The notes: generated by a model from the sequence alone, not told the origin. Shown: positions 1 through 12,515, counted from the first letter of the stretch. The stretch is 64,000 nucleotides of DNA from Orientallactaga sibirica (GCA_036365145.1 JAEOAD010000031.1:11876001-11940000); one strand, 5' to 3'. A program made the numbers and translations.

Positions 1-400
1 GGTACCACTCTACTGTTGCAGACAGCTTCAGGTTCGCTGAGATGAACTTCCAGACCAGGTACAGTTATGGAGGAAGGGATATTATTTATTGAAGCTTACA
101 GATCCAGGGGAAGTTCCATAAAGGCAGGAAAAGCAGCCTGCTTTCTAGGGCCAAGCAGAGAGAGAGAAAGCCAACCAGCCACCACAGCACACAGAGCAAA
201 ACTACAGCCAAAAGGTCACACAGCACACTTCAGGAACTCCTGCTAGGCACATTTGCATATCTTTACAATGGAATCTCAAACCATCACCACACCTTAAGAC
301 CGGCCCCCAGTGACCTTGCCTCTAGCAAGGTGATTGCAGATGCAAACTATAAAGTAATAAAACATTGAATATATTGGGGGACATATATTCAAACTACCAC
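1..400 (-). mobile_element. URR1-type non-autonomous hAT element
   Basis: Read on the minus strand it starts GTGGTAGTTTGAATATATG (at 400) and runs to GACAGC near 21-26. It matches 47015-47385 almost base for base in the same orientation, including AAGCTTACAGATCCAGGGG. The GTGGTNGTTTGAAT start is typical of rodent hAT-Charlie non-autonomous elements such as URR1 (family knowledge). It has no coding capacity. The 3' side joins directly to a 5'-truncated Dip SINE at 401, and I see no matching 8-bp duplication here, unlike the sister copy. The exact left end is unclear, at about base 15. Confidence 0.75.
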
Positions 401-573
401 AAGGCACTTGCTTGTGAAGCCTAAGGACCAAGGTTTGATACCCCAGTACCCCCACATAAGCCAGACACAAAAAGGTGCATGCATCTGGAGTTCATTTGTG
501 TGCCCATTTTCTCTCTCCATCTGCCTCTCTCTCTCTCTCTTTCTCTCTCAAATAGATAAATAAAATAATAAAG
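401..573 (+). mobile_element. Dip SINE (B2 superfamily), 5'-truncated
   Basis: It begins inside the element at AAGGCACTTGC, so about the first 25 bases, including the A box, are missing. The degenerate B box reads GGTTTGATACC. The body TCTGGAGTTCATTTG, the CT-rich stretch at 524-550 and an AAATAGATAAATAAAA tail follow the family layout. It abuts the hAT element on its left. Confidence 0.8.
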
Positions 574-3500
574 TGTCAGTGAAAGTCAAGCCATGGCTGT
601 TGCACGTTGCCAAAAAGGTGGACACTGGTTTCTGATTTGCCTGATGTCACCCTGGGAGAATTGTCTCTTGGTACCAGTAACAGATAAATCAATCCACAGG
701 GAAGGAAATCTGAGCAAAAAAGCTGAATTCTTCCTTCTCATGCTATAATCAAGTAGAAAAATCTCCCCTCAATCATCCCTGAAGTTTTATCAGTGCTAAG
801 TAACCTTAGCTTGGAGCTCCCAGCGCAGTCCCTGGACTCTCTTCTGGAAAGATGCCCTGGTGAATTTGTATCTATACACAAAGCTCTGGGATTGGGTTTG
901 GGATGTGGAATCATGAACGGAAGAAATGATCCAGATACGATACGGTGAATTTTTGTTAGGAAGAACACTTTAGCAGACTTATTAGTTGGGCTTCTGCCTT
1001 CCTCTCTTGTATAAAAGTCAGAGAGCTGGTTACATGTCTCTTTGCTTGCTACATAGACATTTTTGGAACTGTAGTCTGTCTGACCAAATTCCAAAGCATG
1101 ACAGCACACAGCTGTGAAGATGGCTGCTCCAGGTCTCCCTGAAGTGGTTTCATGGGCCTATTTCTAGGAGCAGCCAAGAGCAAGCTTTTTGTACAAATTG
1201 GCCTCAATAGGTGTTTTTTTCATTCCGTGCATGGTTTGTATTCTCTGTGAATGGCTTCAGAAGACTAGCACATGCAGAGAGGAGCTGGATTGTTGGTTGA
1301 TTATATAAACCATAAAGGTCTATCTGCGATCATGAGAATGTCTCAGCATTTATCTCCTCTAATTAGGCACGGAACTCTCTCTGCTTCTCAGAGTATCTAA
1401 GGAAGCCCACTGCAAGAGAGGAAGGCTGTCTGAAGGAACTGGTGCTAGAACTGTCAGTGTGAACTGAATGGAAAAGGACATATGTTCCTCAGCCTGGGGC
1501 TTGTGCAAAGTTGATCCAGAAAGAGTTCTTTGGTCAGCATGCCTAATGCTTAACACTAGACTGGTGATTGTAGAGATGTGAATATTTCACATGGAAACTG
1601 CAAGCTCATTCCTAAGCGATCCTTTCTGTGTGGACCAAGAGGGAAGAGAATAGTCAGGGTGTACTGCCAAGACTTCAAGTCACCGGTGACCAGACCTGTT
1701 TCTGGTTGTCTGTCTGCAAAGTAAGCCAGGAGATGGGTGTGGTCCATACTTTTGTGGCCAGGTCCTAGACTCCTTCACTGAGGGAAAAGTGAAGTAGTGC
1801 AGCCTGAGTCACATGACATTCCCCACTGAAAAGACTCTCTCCTCTGGCCCTGTGGCCAAGCTCCTGGATTGCTGGATGGGTCATTCACAAGCGACTTCTT
1901 GGCTGGCTCTGTTCTGTGGCCAGTCCTTTCCAATGTGAGGAGGGAGTCAAAGGAGCTCATTACCAGGGGACAACACTGGATGAATGGGGACTCGCTCTGC
2001 TGGCAGGCTGTTCAGTTCAGCAGCATGTGGAACTCAGCCTCACGGGACAGCCAGATAATGACCCGTGGGTGGCGCGTGGCACTCTTTGTTCCTAAAGGAA
2101 CTGAATAGGCTGGGTGGCAGTAGAAAGCATTTGGGCCCTACTGGGGTCCAAGAATCAATCCTTTAAGAGTCTAATCATGTCTTAGCTCCATGTTGGGACT
2201 TTCCATTAACCCAGTTTTCTCAGCTGTCCTTTTGTTTCTCTGAGTTCAAAATGCATCCAGTTGTGTTTGCTCTTTATGATGGTATAAGTGAGATGATGTA
2301 ATGACCTATTTGCTAGGCTGCTAGGTTGGTACATCGGCTTGTTACTACCTTTTCTTTTTTGCAGAGGAGGAAAAAGGGTGAAATGAGCATGGCAAAGATT
2401 TCTTAAGTAACTTATTCCTCATTAAATAACTAAGTATTCCACATTTACCACTGGCAGTTTTGGAAATAGGAAAAAAAAGAACAATTTAAGAACAGTTACT
2501 ACTAGTTTTATGGTGTATATAATTCTAGCCTCTTTGTTCTGTAATGCTTTTGAAACACACACTTGTGCTTATAGGAAACTATATTGTGTAATTTTATTTC
2601 TCTTAATATTTTATGAACTTTCCTCCATGTTATTAAGTATTCTTCTATGACATTATTGTTGCATGCATAATATTCCCTTGTGAATATACACTCATACTAG
2701 TCAATGCTATCTATTGTTAGAAATGAGTTTTTAGAATTTTGCTGTTATAAACAAAGCAGGTGGCTAAACTGTGATTCTCAGTGGTTAATTTACTTGCCCA
2801 AAGTCATTAATCTGGATGCAGCTGAGCTCTGGGCCTGGGAGCACTGGCCATTCCAAATGTGTTTGAAATCTGTTTGCAGGGTAGGAATGAGGTGGGGGTG
2901 AGGAGGTGGTCCAATGTCAATAGCAAGTCAGGGCATTCCATAAGGCAGTCCGAAGCCTTTGGGTATTAAATGTCATGAGAACCAAGAAGGTGAGGGAGAT
3001 GGCCAAGGAGGGGGGTGCTGTGGTGTGGAGAATGAGGGTCAAAGCCAGAATGGAGGCTTGGGGTAGGAGAAGAGTTGGGAGGGTAGTCATAGCTGGTATT
3101 TAGGTCATTTATGGAAAGAGATTGTACCTTCATTTTATCATGTTTTGGGGTTGAGAAGGGTACAGATCAGAGAACAAAATGGTTTAGTCCACCTTCTGTT
3201 CTAGCAATGTGGACACTGCAACATGGTTCATCCTACTCTCACATTGCAGCAGAAAGTTTTCCCTATTCTGTGTTAGAAATCTTCCTCTTTACAATATCTC
3301 CCACTCTCTTTCTGCTTCTGTGCTCTGAAACAACCAGGCAAACTTCTCTTCCCTCTTCTGTAGTGTGATGACTCCCCTGGGTACCAACCTTGCCACCAAC
3401 ACCAACTATGGATAGAAAGGGGTTGCCAGGAGCCTCACTCCTCTGTGCTATGATCTTTTCCCTTGCTTGATGGTTTCCTTCTTTACTTCTGCTGGTGTTT

Positions 3501-3590
3501 TACTCTGAAAAAAAATCCATGTTAAGGGCTGGGGAGCCTGTACCAAGGAATGAAATGTGATGAATCAAAGTGGGTGTGTGAGCATTACGT
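574..3590. other. Unannotated mainly unique DNA
   Basis: I see no recognisable exon. Short open frames on both strands lack splice context. The AT-rich part at about 2440-2760 reads like a very old L1 3' fragment (weak call). The 2880-3090 stretch is notably G-rich on the plus strand (runs such as GAGGTGGGGGTGAGGAGG). The rest shows nothing I can name. Confidence 0.5.
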
Positions 3591-3596
3591 CGGCTT

Positions 3597-3932
3597 GTTA
3601 GGGCATTCCTCAAAAAGCACTACACATGGGGAGGCTCAGACAATAGGAATGTGTTTTCTCACAGGTCTGGAGACAAGAAGTCCAAGATCAAGGCGTAGGC
3701 AGGGTTGGCTTCCCCCGGAGCTGCTCTCTGGTTTGTAGCAGGCCACCCTATTGCTGACTCTTTACTTGGTTGTCTCTGCAGGCCCACATGTCCCTGAGGT
3801 CACTTTCTTGGCCCTAATGTCCTCCTCTTACGAGGACTGCAGTCTTATTGGGTTGGGGTCCATTCATAGAATATCATTTGAACTTAATGACTTCTTCAAA
3901 TGCCCTGTATCAAATAATTACTTAAAGATATG
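3597..3932 (-). mobile_element. Ancient mammalian hAT-like DNA element, fragment
   Basis: The words TTTTCTCACAGGTCTGGAGA, AAGTCCAAGATCAAGG and GGGTTGGCTTCC, and later CCTCTTACGAGGAC and TTGAACTTAATGACTTCTTC, match in order a common eutherian DNA-transposon fossil that I know by consensus but cannot name securely. It is the opposite orientation of the element split at 49.1-50.7 kb. The far end is missing or decayed. No coding capacity. Confidence 0.65.
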
Positions 3933-3959
3933 TTTCTTGTGTCATGTAAATTTGAAATA

Positions 3960-5640
3960 ATGATAGAATCAAAAGTTTTAAAATATTTATTTATTTATTC
4001 ATTCATTCATTTATTTGAGAGGAAGCACACACAGGAAAATAGACAGAGAAGTGGCTGATAGATTCGCTTGAGAATGCCCGTTCTGTGAGGAACAGGATCT
4101 GGCCAGAGGAAAGTGATCCTTGAAAACTTCTACAGTCCCACGGAGAAGAGGCTCTTACAATGTGCTTGATTACAATGGACAGTTGCTCCAAGCCAAGTCC
4201 AACATAGGACAATGTGTCACACTTTCTTTGGTCATCACTTATGTTAAGACCCAGAGCAACCCTCCGTGGTCCAGCTAATGATGCAAAGAGGATTACTCTC
4301 TGATCTCATCTGCCAAATGTTTGCTTAGTTACAAAGGTCGCAAGAATACCAGCCAGCCACCAAAGAGAACAAAATTCCTTTTTCAGAGTCCTGGGAGCAA
4401 AGAATTATTTTGCTTCTGATAAGTTTTTATTTTAGCTTGACATTGGGTAAAATGTGTTTTAACTCTCCAAAGGGTGTGGGTTGAGTATGGATCAAATACA
4501 CTGTGACTGCAATTCTGAAAATAATAATTAAAAGGCCATTTCTCCTGGGAGCAAGTCTAGCTCATTAAATTCTTGCAATTTCATCGATATTGAAGTTTCT
4601 CTCATTAATTTCTTTTTTCTGAAATAAAGGACACTGTAAGAGAAGTAGTCAGTTTGTTTTGGCCATGTTCCAGTTTCTCATCTCAGCTGCTAGTCACATT
4701 TCATTTTAGTGTGGTTTTAGCAGTGTGCTAGGAAATGTGCCCTTAGTGCTTATCTGGTACTCCCATATTGCCCAGGCTGGTAGCTATTTCTCATTCATCT
4801 GTAGCTGCTCATATTTCACATTCAGTAGCTCATTCAGTTTATGATGGTACTCCCTGCCTGTCTCAGTGACCTTGGGCACTCTGAATGGGGTTCTGGTGTC
4901 CACCAGTTTCAAAATTTGACTCCTGGTTCTTTCATGGACTTGCTCCCTGCATATTGGGTTTCCAGTGATTTATTGGGCTTCCAGTGATTCTGAGTTCATT
5001 GACTTATCAGTAAATTGAAGCTGGGGTTTACTATGCAAACATCTTATGCAATAAGCAGTGTGCTCATGGTGGTTCAATAAATGCGGATCATCTGTACAGT
5101 CATAGACTCTCCATTTCCTGATGTGAAAGTTGAGGCATGATTGACTTATCTAGATGGGCGCAGTTCCTTGGACAAAAGTCCTTGGGTCCTGACTTCTAGT
5201 CATGCATGTAATCCATCTTGTGCGGCTGAGAATAGCAACCTTTCCTTTGCCGAGTTAAACCAGCAGGGATCCTCCTCTTCTGCAGACCCCTTTCGGTGAC
5301 TCATCTCAAAGTACACAAAGTGTTAGTGCTGCCCTAGACTTTGGGGGAGCCAGTTTGTGTTCATTAGGAAGCGCCCCAGTGTGATGTGTTAGATGGCTCT
5401 CTGGGGTCTGATACAGTGCTTCTGAATTTGGGAGCATATAGGTTCAATGTTTTAAAAGAAAGTATTGTTATAGCCAAATTTGGGGAAACAAAAACATAAT
5501 AAGAACATAAATAATTTATAGTTTAGATATCTATAGAAAATTATGGTCAATAATCAGGTATATTTAATTCCAGCTTTCCTCTATGTATATATTTTTGCTT
5601 AGCTAAGATTTTACTATAAATAGGTTTATTTTTTATCAAC
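3960..5640. other. Unannotated DNA with AT-rich non-repeat block
   Basis: A short ATTT/ATTC run (3981-4017) followed by GAGAGGAAGC could be a worn SINE tail. The stretch at about 4420-4640 has homeodomain-like ATTA/TAATT words in non-repetitive sequence and is listed as a candidate regulatory element under findings. Otherwise nothing is recognised. Confidence 0.4.
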
Positions 5641-5649
5641 TGATATATT

Positions 5650-5852
5650 ACAGACTGAATATCCTTTATCCAAAAGGCTTAGAACCAAAAATATTTAAGA
5701 TAACAACTTTTCAATTTTGGAATATCTGCTTGGTCTCTACTGTCTAAACATCCCTGATCTGACATGCTAAAATCTAAAATGTTCTAAAATCTAAGTTTTG
5801 TATTGGGGGCACTTTGGATTTTATACCAGGGATGTTCAACCTTTACAAACTT
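5650..5852 (+). mobile_element. Tigger-like DNA transposon fossil, internally deleted
   Basis: The left side reads GACTGAATATCCTTTATCCA and the right side GGGATGTTCAACC, the terminal words of a mammalian pogo/Tigger-type element whose interior is rich in repeated AAATCTAAAATG-type words. The copy is much shorter than the full element and non-coding. A longer relative lies at 28.16-28.77 kb. Confidence 0.6.
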
Positions 5853-6361
5853 TTCCATATAACTGTTAACATATTTTAGATAATTTTATAATGTTCTGTC
5901 AATGTAAAAATGTTGGAACTTGCTCTTTGGATGTTTAGGTGACCAATGTTTTGGGGACTTTAAAAACCTCATTCATAATCACTGAAAACTTTGAAGTCTT
6001 GGGTTAGTTCAGATGGATTCATTGTGACTTGAAATCCGACTCTTTGGCCTGGCCATGTCTCCTTCTGCAAAATAAAATGGATGTCTTAAAAAAAGGCTTT
6101 GGGTAGGTTACATCTGCTCCTAAGGAGGTGCAGTCCTAAGTGCTGAGAGACTCCTTTAACACATGGGCAGAGGTGACCGTGTGTAGCTTTGGGTAGTTGG
6201 TAGTTCTTGCCCTGTCCTCCATCATTCATTGCTCAGTGGGAATGCCAAGTAAACTTTTTCCAGCTCCTGTAATCTTTAAGAGCCTGGAAATGCCTATTTT
6301 TCAAGTATGCTGTTTTGCCAATTCATTGAAATTTTCTAGCCTTCGACCAAACTCAACAAAA

Positions 6362-6668
6362 ACGACTTCAGGGAGTAAGGACTTCTTTTGGCTCATGGTT
6401 TGACAGGGATGGCATGGTGGCAGGGAGCTGACATATATAGCTTGGACTCTTCACCTCCTCACATATTTGGGGACAGGAAGCATAGATTAGAAAGGAAATG
6501 GGGCCAAGCTATGAACCTCAAGGCCTGCCACCCAGAGCCCCACTTTCTCCAATGAAGCCCCTGTTCTTAAAGGTTCCACAAGCTCCCCTAGACAATGCTA
6601 CCAGCTGGAGACCAAGTATTCAAAGACATGAGCTTGTGAGGAACATTTCACATTCAGAGTTAACACTG
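6362..6668 (-). mobile_element. URR1/RMER30-type hAT element
   Basis: On the minus strand the order is CTGAATGTGAAATGTTCCTC, then TTGAATACTTGGTCTCCAGC, TGGAACCTTTAAG, and finally a remnant of the AGCCAAAAGAAG-type distal region near 6390. This is the word order of rodent RMER30/URR1-like hAT elements (family knowledge). No transposase. Borders are approximate. Confidence 0.65.
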
Positions 6669-8105
6669 GTAGCTTGCCATTACTCCAGTCTATCAATTTC
6701 AAATTATATTTCCCATTTGAGTGGCACATCAATAAATAAGAACGGAAGGAAGAAAGGAGGAAAGGAAAACTGTGGTTGCGTGTCATGACTCCGCAGCCAG
6801 GATCAATGGTGTTCTCTGCTATGATTGGAATCATGGAGGTGCTGGGCTTGAAGGAAGAGATGGGAGTCCTTAACCTATGCTCAAGGCTTTCTGGCAAGAA
6901 TGACAGAACACTTACTGCTTATGCATCCATCAAGTACTGTTCTAGCCAACACTTTGCTGACTGCCTTGTCAGAATGGGAACCCCAGAATGGGAAAGGAAT
7001 AAACCATTTTTCCAAGCTAAAAAGTGGCCAGATGAGGAAAAATATCACTCATGGTTCCCTGAACCATTGCATTGGAATGCAAAAACCAGTAGAATTTTGG
7101 GCTGGTTGGGGTCTATCTACATACTGTGTGCATGACACCATCTTTGCAAAGGGACGTTAGAATGTGGCATCAAGAAATATGATAGCACAGAGGACCAGAG
7201 AGTCCCAGAGTGACCTAGGAAAGGTGCAGATGTGTGTGAAGGAAATTCCTTCTGCTAGAGTACCAAAGACTCCTGTTCACCACCACCCACTTACTACTCC
7301 TGACTAATGAACACAGGCCTGTTTCCTTTTCATGTAAATATATTGCAGGTATTGTTCCTAAATAAAGATTTTGAGATATTCTCATCAATAACGCATACAT
7401 TTTTTTCCTGTAGCTTATTTCTGGGCTATTTGCTTTTTGAAGAACAGCTTTTATTTTCCTTTGTTCTTTTACCTCTAAGTGAATTTTTTCATGAGACTAA
7501 ATAGAGCAAAGGGTTTGGTGTCTGTAGAGCTTTGTTGTTCGCTGTTAGCACTGAGGCTTAAGGTGTTTGGTGGGAGAGACTTTGTTGTGAATATCTGCTA
7601 AGGCGTATCCAGCATCTGGTTTTTACACTGGGGACTAGCTTCTCCCATCTTAGGTGGTTGCTGTTTAACACAAAAATGGTCATGTGGTCTAGGCATAACC
7701 AGTCACGTCACAGAGAAAGGTTGTGATCTACGAGGATTGGCCTAGGAGTAGACCAGTCCGAGTGGACTACAGACTCAGAGAGAGGTTGACTATGTTCTGT
7801 TCTATGATTGCATTCACAAGAGCTCAAAATGTCCATGGAGTCCAGTGTTCATCATGGCTGCCACAGACTGCACCAACATAGTGCACACGGGGAGTGCCAG
7901 AGGGCTTTGCTATGAATCTGCCTGTGCCTAAAGCTGGTACCTAGATCTCAAAATCCTACTTCCTTTTGTACATAAGTTATCCTTTCCAACACTTGGGGTG
8001 CAGACAGGATCCTGCCTCTTCAGGCCTGAACCCTCTGTCATGTTATGTGGGGCTTGAGCGGGATTGTTTCCTTTTGAGACTCATCCAGGTACCTGGGAAG
8101 ATGGA
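6669..8105. other. Unannotated unique DNA
   Basis: No repeat family or exon is recognised. Purine-rich GGAAGGAAGAAAGGAGGAAAGG occurs at about 6743-6765. Overlapping plus-strand open frames of 119 and 86 codons at about 6776-7160 show no family resemblance, and I treat them as chance. Confidence 0.4.
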
Positions 8106-8107
8106 TG

Positions 8108-8478
8108 TATTAGTTTTATCATTTCTGTGCCCAAAGGCCAGAGAAAACCAACTAAAATGGAGGAAGGATTTCTTTTGGCTCACGTTTCCAGAGATTTCAG
8201 TCCACAGGCCTTGGCTCTTGATTTGGGACTGTGATGAGAAAGAGCACTGGTATCGACAGCACAGGAAGGGGGACAGTGTTCTCCTTACGGCTGGCAGAGA
8301 GGGAGACTGGAACTGGAGACCAGATTTAACCTTCAAAAAGACTCATCCCCAATGACATACTTCCTCTAGCTAGGCCTCACCTCCTAGAGTTTCCAGAACT
8401 CCCCCAAGTAGTGCTGCCTACCATGCACCACACTCTATACATGAGCCTGATTGAAGACATTTCATAGTCCAGCCATGA
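8108..8478 (-). mobile_element. URR1/RMER30-type hAT element
   Basis: Plus-strand words TATTAGTTTTATCATTTCTG, AGGATTTCTTTTGGCTCACG, CTAGCTAGGCCTCACCTCCT and GACATTTCATAGTCCAGCC follow, in antisense, the order of the rodent hAT family also seen at 14.89 kb and 21.14 kb. The overlapping 129-codon plus-strand frame is a by-product of this repeat. Confidence 0.65.
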
Positions 8479-8479
8479 C

Positions 8480-9050
8480 AAGGGATTGACTCTTGGGAGT
8501 GTTTGACCCATGATCAAAGCGCTGGCTCTTTCATTATACCAAGGTATTTACCATGATACTCTGAAGAGCTCCTGGCCCCGTGCATGGAAGATCAACACAG
8601 GCTAAAGGTTCTGTCTTGCTCCTTCATTTCATTATTTCATAGTCATTTAAGTTGCAGGTCAGGAACCCAAAGGCCAAAAGGAATACTCCTACCGCTTGTC
8701 TCTGCCTGTCCAAACCCAAGCATATTAAAATAACCTGTTGGCAGGCTTTGTGCAGAGGCAGTAGGTGTTTAGCAATAGCTTATGTGGGCAGAAAGCAGTG
8801 AGCATGCATGGCTTCGCCAATGGCTCTGTTTATTGAATGGAAAAGCATAACCAACCCTGGCACCTTGCCATGCCTGCAGCTGTGAAAGCTACCTTGACTC
8901 CCTCAAATGACTTCATGTAGTCAGGAATGAATGAGCTAAATGAACATGTTCCATTCCCAACTTGGCTATACCACTTCACTGGGATTCTTAGCAAAATGCT
9001 AAGGCTGGGTGAGGAGGTTCTCACCCTTTTAAAATTATATGGACACTTGG
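8480..9050. other. Unannotated unique DNA
   Basis: I see no gene, RNA or clear repeat in this stretch. The 64-codon minus-strand frame at its end has no features. Confidence 0.4.
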
Positions 9051-9061
9051 GAAAATGTGTA

Positions 9062-9326
9062 CTTTTTTTTTTTATTTGAGAGAGACAGAGAGAGAGAGAG
9101 AGGGGATGGGCACATCACCAGCCTCTCAGCCGCTGTGAATGAACTCCAGACTTGTGAGCTCCCCTTGTGCACATGTGTGACATTGTGCACTTGTGTGACA
9201 TTGTGCCTTGTGTCACTTTTGCCTCTGGCTAAATGTGGGACCTGGAAAATCGAATGGGCCTTCTTAGGTTTCACAGGCAGGTGCCTTAACTGCTAAGCCA
9301 TCTCTCCAACCCAAATGTGTACTTTT
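9062..9326 (-). mobile_element. Dip SINE, long-middle subfamily, with target-site duplication
   Basis: The element runs from a T-rich head and (GA)n at 9071-9102 to GCTAAGCCATCTCTCCAACCC at its 5' end (9311). It is flanked by the same 14-mer AAATGTGTACTTTT at 9053-9066 and 9313-9326, a perfect retroposition TSD. The middle carries a repeated GTGTGACATTGTGC-type unit, making it longer than standard Dip copies. A and B boxes are degenerate. Confidence 0.88.
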
Positions 9327-9329
9327 GTA

Positions 9330-11985
9330 GGGAAAACTTTCACCAGATTTTCACCAAAGCTCATGACCGCCCAAAAGGTTAAAACTCCATACAGTGCTAA
9401 GATTGGACAAACTTGATGATAGACAATTTGGGCTGAGATAAAGCCAAGAGACTTGGGGGTGAGGTGAGCTGTGTAGAGTGGTAGGAGGCACGTGGGGGCC
9501 GGGATGTTGCTCACTGTTTGGCTCTTGACTTACTCCCTGAATAGCCAATGTCCTTACAACAGGAAGTGTTTGAGCATCCCTTAGGCAACCTGACTGTGAC
9601 TGTGGGTTAGAAGCCAGAGCAGCTTGGAGCTATCTCTCCATCCTCTTCCTGTGCCGCCTCTTCACTCCCTGCAAGAAATTCCTTTGGGGCTGAAATTTTC
9701 CACCCCTTCTTTTAGCCTAGCTGTGGGTGTTTGGGGTGATATTCAGCAATTTTCTGAGCAAATTCTGTTGTCCTAAGACAAAAACATTTTAAAAATGTAT
9801 CCGAATCATTAATAGAACCTGAACTCAGAGTGAAAACTTTCCATGTGTTCTTACTAAGAAATAGTCTCTTGGGGCCATTGAAAGCAAAGATATACAGAAG
9901 ATTGGGAGGGAAACAAGTAAACTAGGCAAACCCTGGCTGATGGGGAACATGTGGGCATACAGATGTATACCTTCTAGGTTCATGTGTTTTGAGACCAGGG
10001 GAGAATGTAGGGTGTCTTCCCTTGCATCTCTGCAATTTCTTTGAGGCAATCTGTCACTGAGCCTGGAGCTACAGGTTTTTGTCAGACTTGTTGACCAAGC
10101 AAGCCCCAGCAATCCTCCTGTCTCTGGACTGGGCTTACTGATACATGTGACCATGGGAGCTCTTTATGTGTATGTTGGGAATCAAACTTAAGTTGTCCCA
10201 CCTCTCTCTCTCTCTCTCTTTCAGGTTTTCTGCTTACATAGCAAGTGTTCTTTCCATTTCCCCAAGCCCCTTAGTAAACTTTTCATTGCAAAAACTTTTA
10301 GGGGAGAATTGCTGCATTTGAGCAGCTTCCCCAGCATAGAATTGCTTTTTTAATACTAATGTGTCCTATTCCTGGTGTGTGAAGCACTTACAGAGGTGCT
10401 GAGTTCACCCTGCCCTGTCTTAAGGAGAGATGTCATCCGTCTCGCTCTGGCAATGTTCTGAGCATATGACGACAATGAGTGTGAATCCTAGCTGCTGCCC
10501 TTTCTAGGTGACACATTATTTCCCTCAGAACACTCCCATTTGGCCACCTGCTTTGTGGCTTGCTAATGGAGTTTACAAAAGGAATTTGGACTCCCAGCAA
10601 GAGGTCTCATTAGCACAGTGAGGATCTAATAGATTCTAAAATTGTATATGGACACTTGGAAGCTTTTGCAGGCCAGTGGTATCTATTATTAGCCTGACGT
10701 CATTTCACCTATCCTAGCTTGACCTGTACGTTGGTGTCATGGGACAAAGAGCCTAGCCTTCATCCAAGTAGCACTGCCGTACTGATCAAAGTACACATTA
10801 GTTCCTGTGATTCCGGTGCTAATGACAAAACTCAGTGAGGAACATGATGAATCCCACCTTGGTGGCATTTGGTTTTATTTGATAATATAAGCCTCATAGT
10901 GAGCAAGTACCTAAATTTAGTGCCCATTATTTTCATAAAGAAAATTTCACAGCTGTCTGCTTATTGCAGAAAGCACATTGAACATAAATGGATTTGAATA
11001 ATGACCATAGTGACATGAATGTACTAGCTCCCTTTTATAGGAACACAACTATGACATGACAGAACATGTGCTCATGCCTGCCTCATAAAACTGAGAGTAA
11101 AAGAGAGAGAAAGAGGTTATTTTTATTAGATAGATTCATGCACTGAAGCAGAAGTGGGGTATGCTTGTTCAGTAAGCAGTTCGCTAGAGCTAGTGGGTGG
11201 CAAGGTCTGCAATATAATCGTGGTCTCCATTATCCCAAACACTAATCTTTCCCATTTTATGCTGCCCTTTCCCTATCCCTGAACATGATTATGGACCTTC
11301 CAAGATAATACAGGACCCCAAGTATTACATGAATATGGCTTCACCCAACTACTTCCTTGTTCATGCATCTCTAACATAACATTTTTTCATGCCCACATTA
11401 AAGAATGAAACACTGAGGCACACTGGGGCTAGGGGAAACCTAGTATTCTCAGGGTTTGGCTCTGTGGGAAAATTTAAAATTTCCATTAGATAAAGATTTT
11501 TTCTCCTACAAAAAAAAAAACCAAAAAACTGTGAGTTGTTTTCAATATCTCTCTCTAGTAAAATAAGTGAAGCTTACCAGATGGCATTGTTTACGTTTCA
11601 GACCTAGAGGCATTTAATTGGTATACATTCATCATAGTTATGCAATTTGGACTTGAGTCTTTCACTCCCAGGCTTGGCTATACCAACTTGCTCTCCAGTG
11701 CAATGTAGGAGTAACTCAGTCACCTGACAGAAAACACCTGGGACAGATGTGGTGAGAAGTTAGGGTAAAGATCACTTCACAGATCTCAGGTGAAGTTAAG
11801 GAAAGAGCAGGAATCTGAAAGCTAAAGTAAACCCCAAACCTTTCAGTATGGGGTGATATTCATTACCCATAGTGGTTGGACCCTGTGGCATGCTGGAGAT
11901 GGAATGTCCTACACATGAGCTGTGTCTGAAGAAGACTGGGTGTAATAAAAGTCGACTTCAGTCATACCCAAGGACATAATTTCCA
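9330..11985. other. Unannotated unique DNA with possible conserved block
   Basis: No exon is supported. A (CT)n run lies at 10202-10221, and a short A run with CCAAAAAACT at 11510-11530. The block at about 10530-11010 is non-repetitive, moderately AT-rich and contains ATTAG/TAATGG words (see findings). The rest is featureless to me. Confidence 0.4.
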
Positions 11986-11989
11986 AGTG

Positions 11990-12190
11990 GCAGAGTACCC
12001 TTTCAGCTTATGTCCATGTGGTATCTGGCCTATCTCCAGTTCTTTTTCATCTTGCCAAACTGAAACTCAATCCAGTAAACAATTCCCCAACCCCTTCTCT
12101 AGCCCTGGAAGTCACTGCTCTACTTTCTGTCTCTATGAACCTGACCACACTGTAAACCTCATGTAAATACAATGATGCAGCATTTGTCTT
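11990..12190 (-). mobile_element. Old L1 (L1M-like) 3' fragment
   Basis: The sequence resembles antisense 3' ends of old mammalian L1s. CCCTAGCC-like CTCTAGCCCTGGAAGTCACT, then TTTCTGTCTCTATGAACCTG, and a CTCATGTAAAT step are diagnostic in order. Decayed and non-coding. Confidence 0.5.
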
Positions 12191-12205
12191 TATTCATTCA
12201 CTTGT

Positions 12206-12208
12206 ATA

Positions 12209-12254
<46 letters not shown>

Positions 12255-12345
12255 GCATGCACATGTCACAGTGTGAGTGCGTAGGGTAGAGGATAACCTT
12301 AATGTATTGGTTCCCTTCTTCTATATTGCTTGAGACAAGTTTTTG
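12206..12345 (-). mobile_element. B4 SINE fragment with (TG)n tail
   Basis: A (TG)n run at 12211-12251 is followed by GCATGCACATGTCACAGTGTG, GTAGAGGATAACCTTAATGT and TTGCTTGAGACAAG, the antisense order of the B4 3' half (CA-rich tail, then the GAGGACANC region). The rest of the B4 is missing. Confidence 0.6.
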
Positions 12346-12399
12346 TCTCTCTCTCTTTCTCTTTATTTTTTTCTCTGTCTCGCTGTTGCTCTCTCTCTT

Positions 12400-12515
12400 T
12401 TTCCAGTCCAGCTGGCACACACATCTGGGGCCCATTTGCAGTGCTCCTGGCATGTCCACAGTCACTCTCCTTCTGTCTACCTCTTTCTTTCTACCTCTTT
12501 CTTTCTGTCTCTGTC

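Noticed and set aside
3980..4035. Dip-tail-like ATTT run plus GAGAGGAAG
   Set aside because: The downstream sequence does not continue as Dip. Too short to call.
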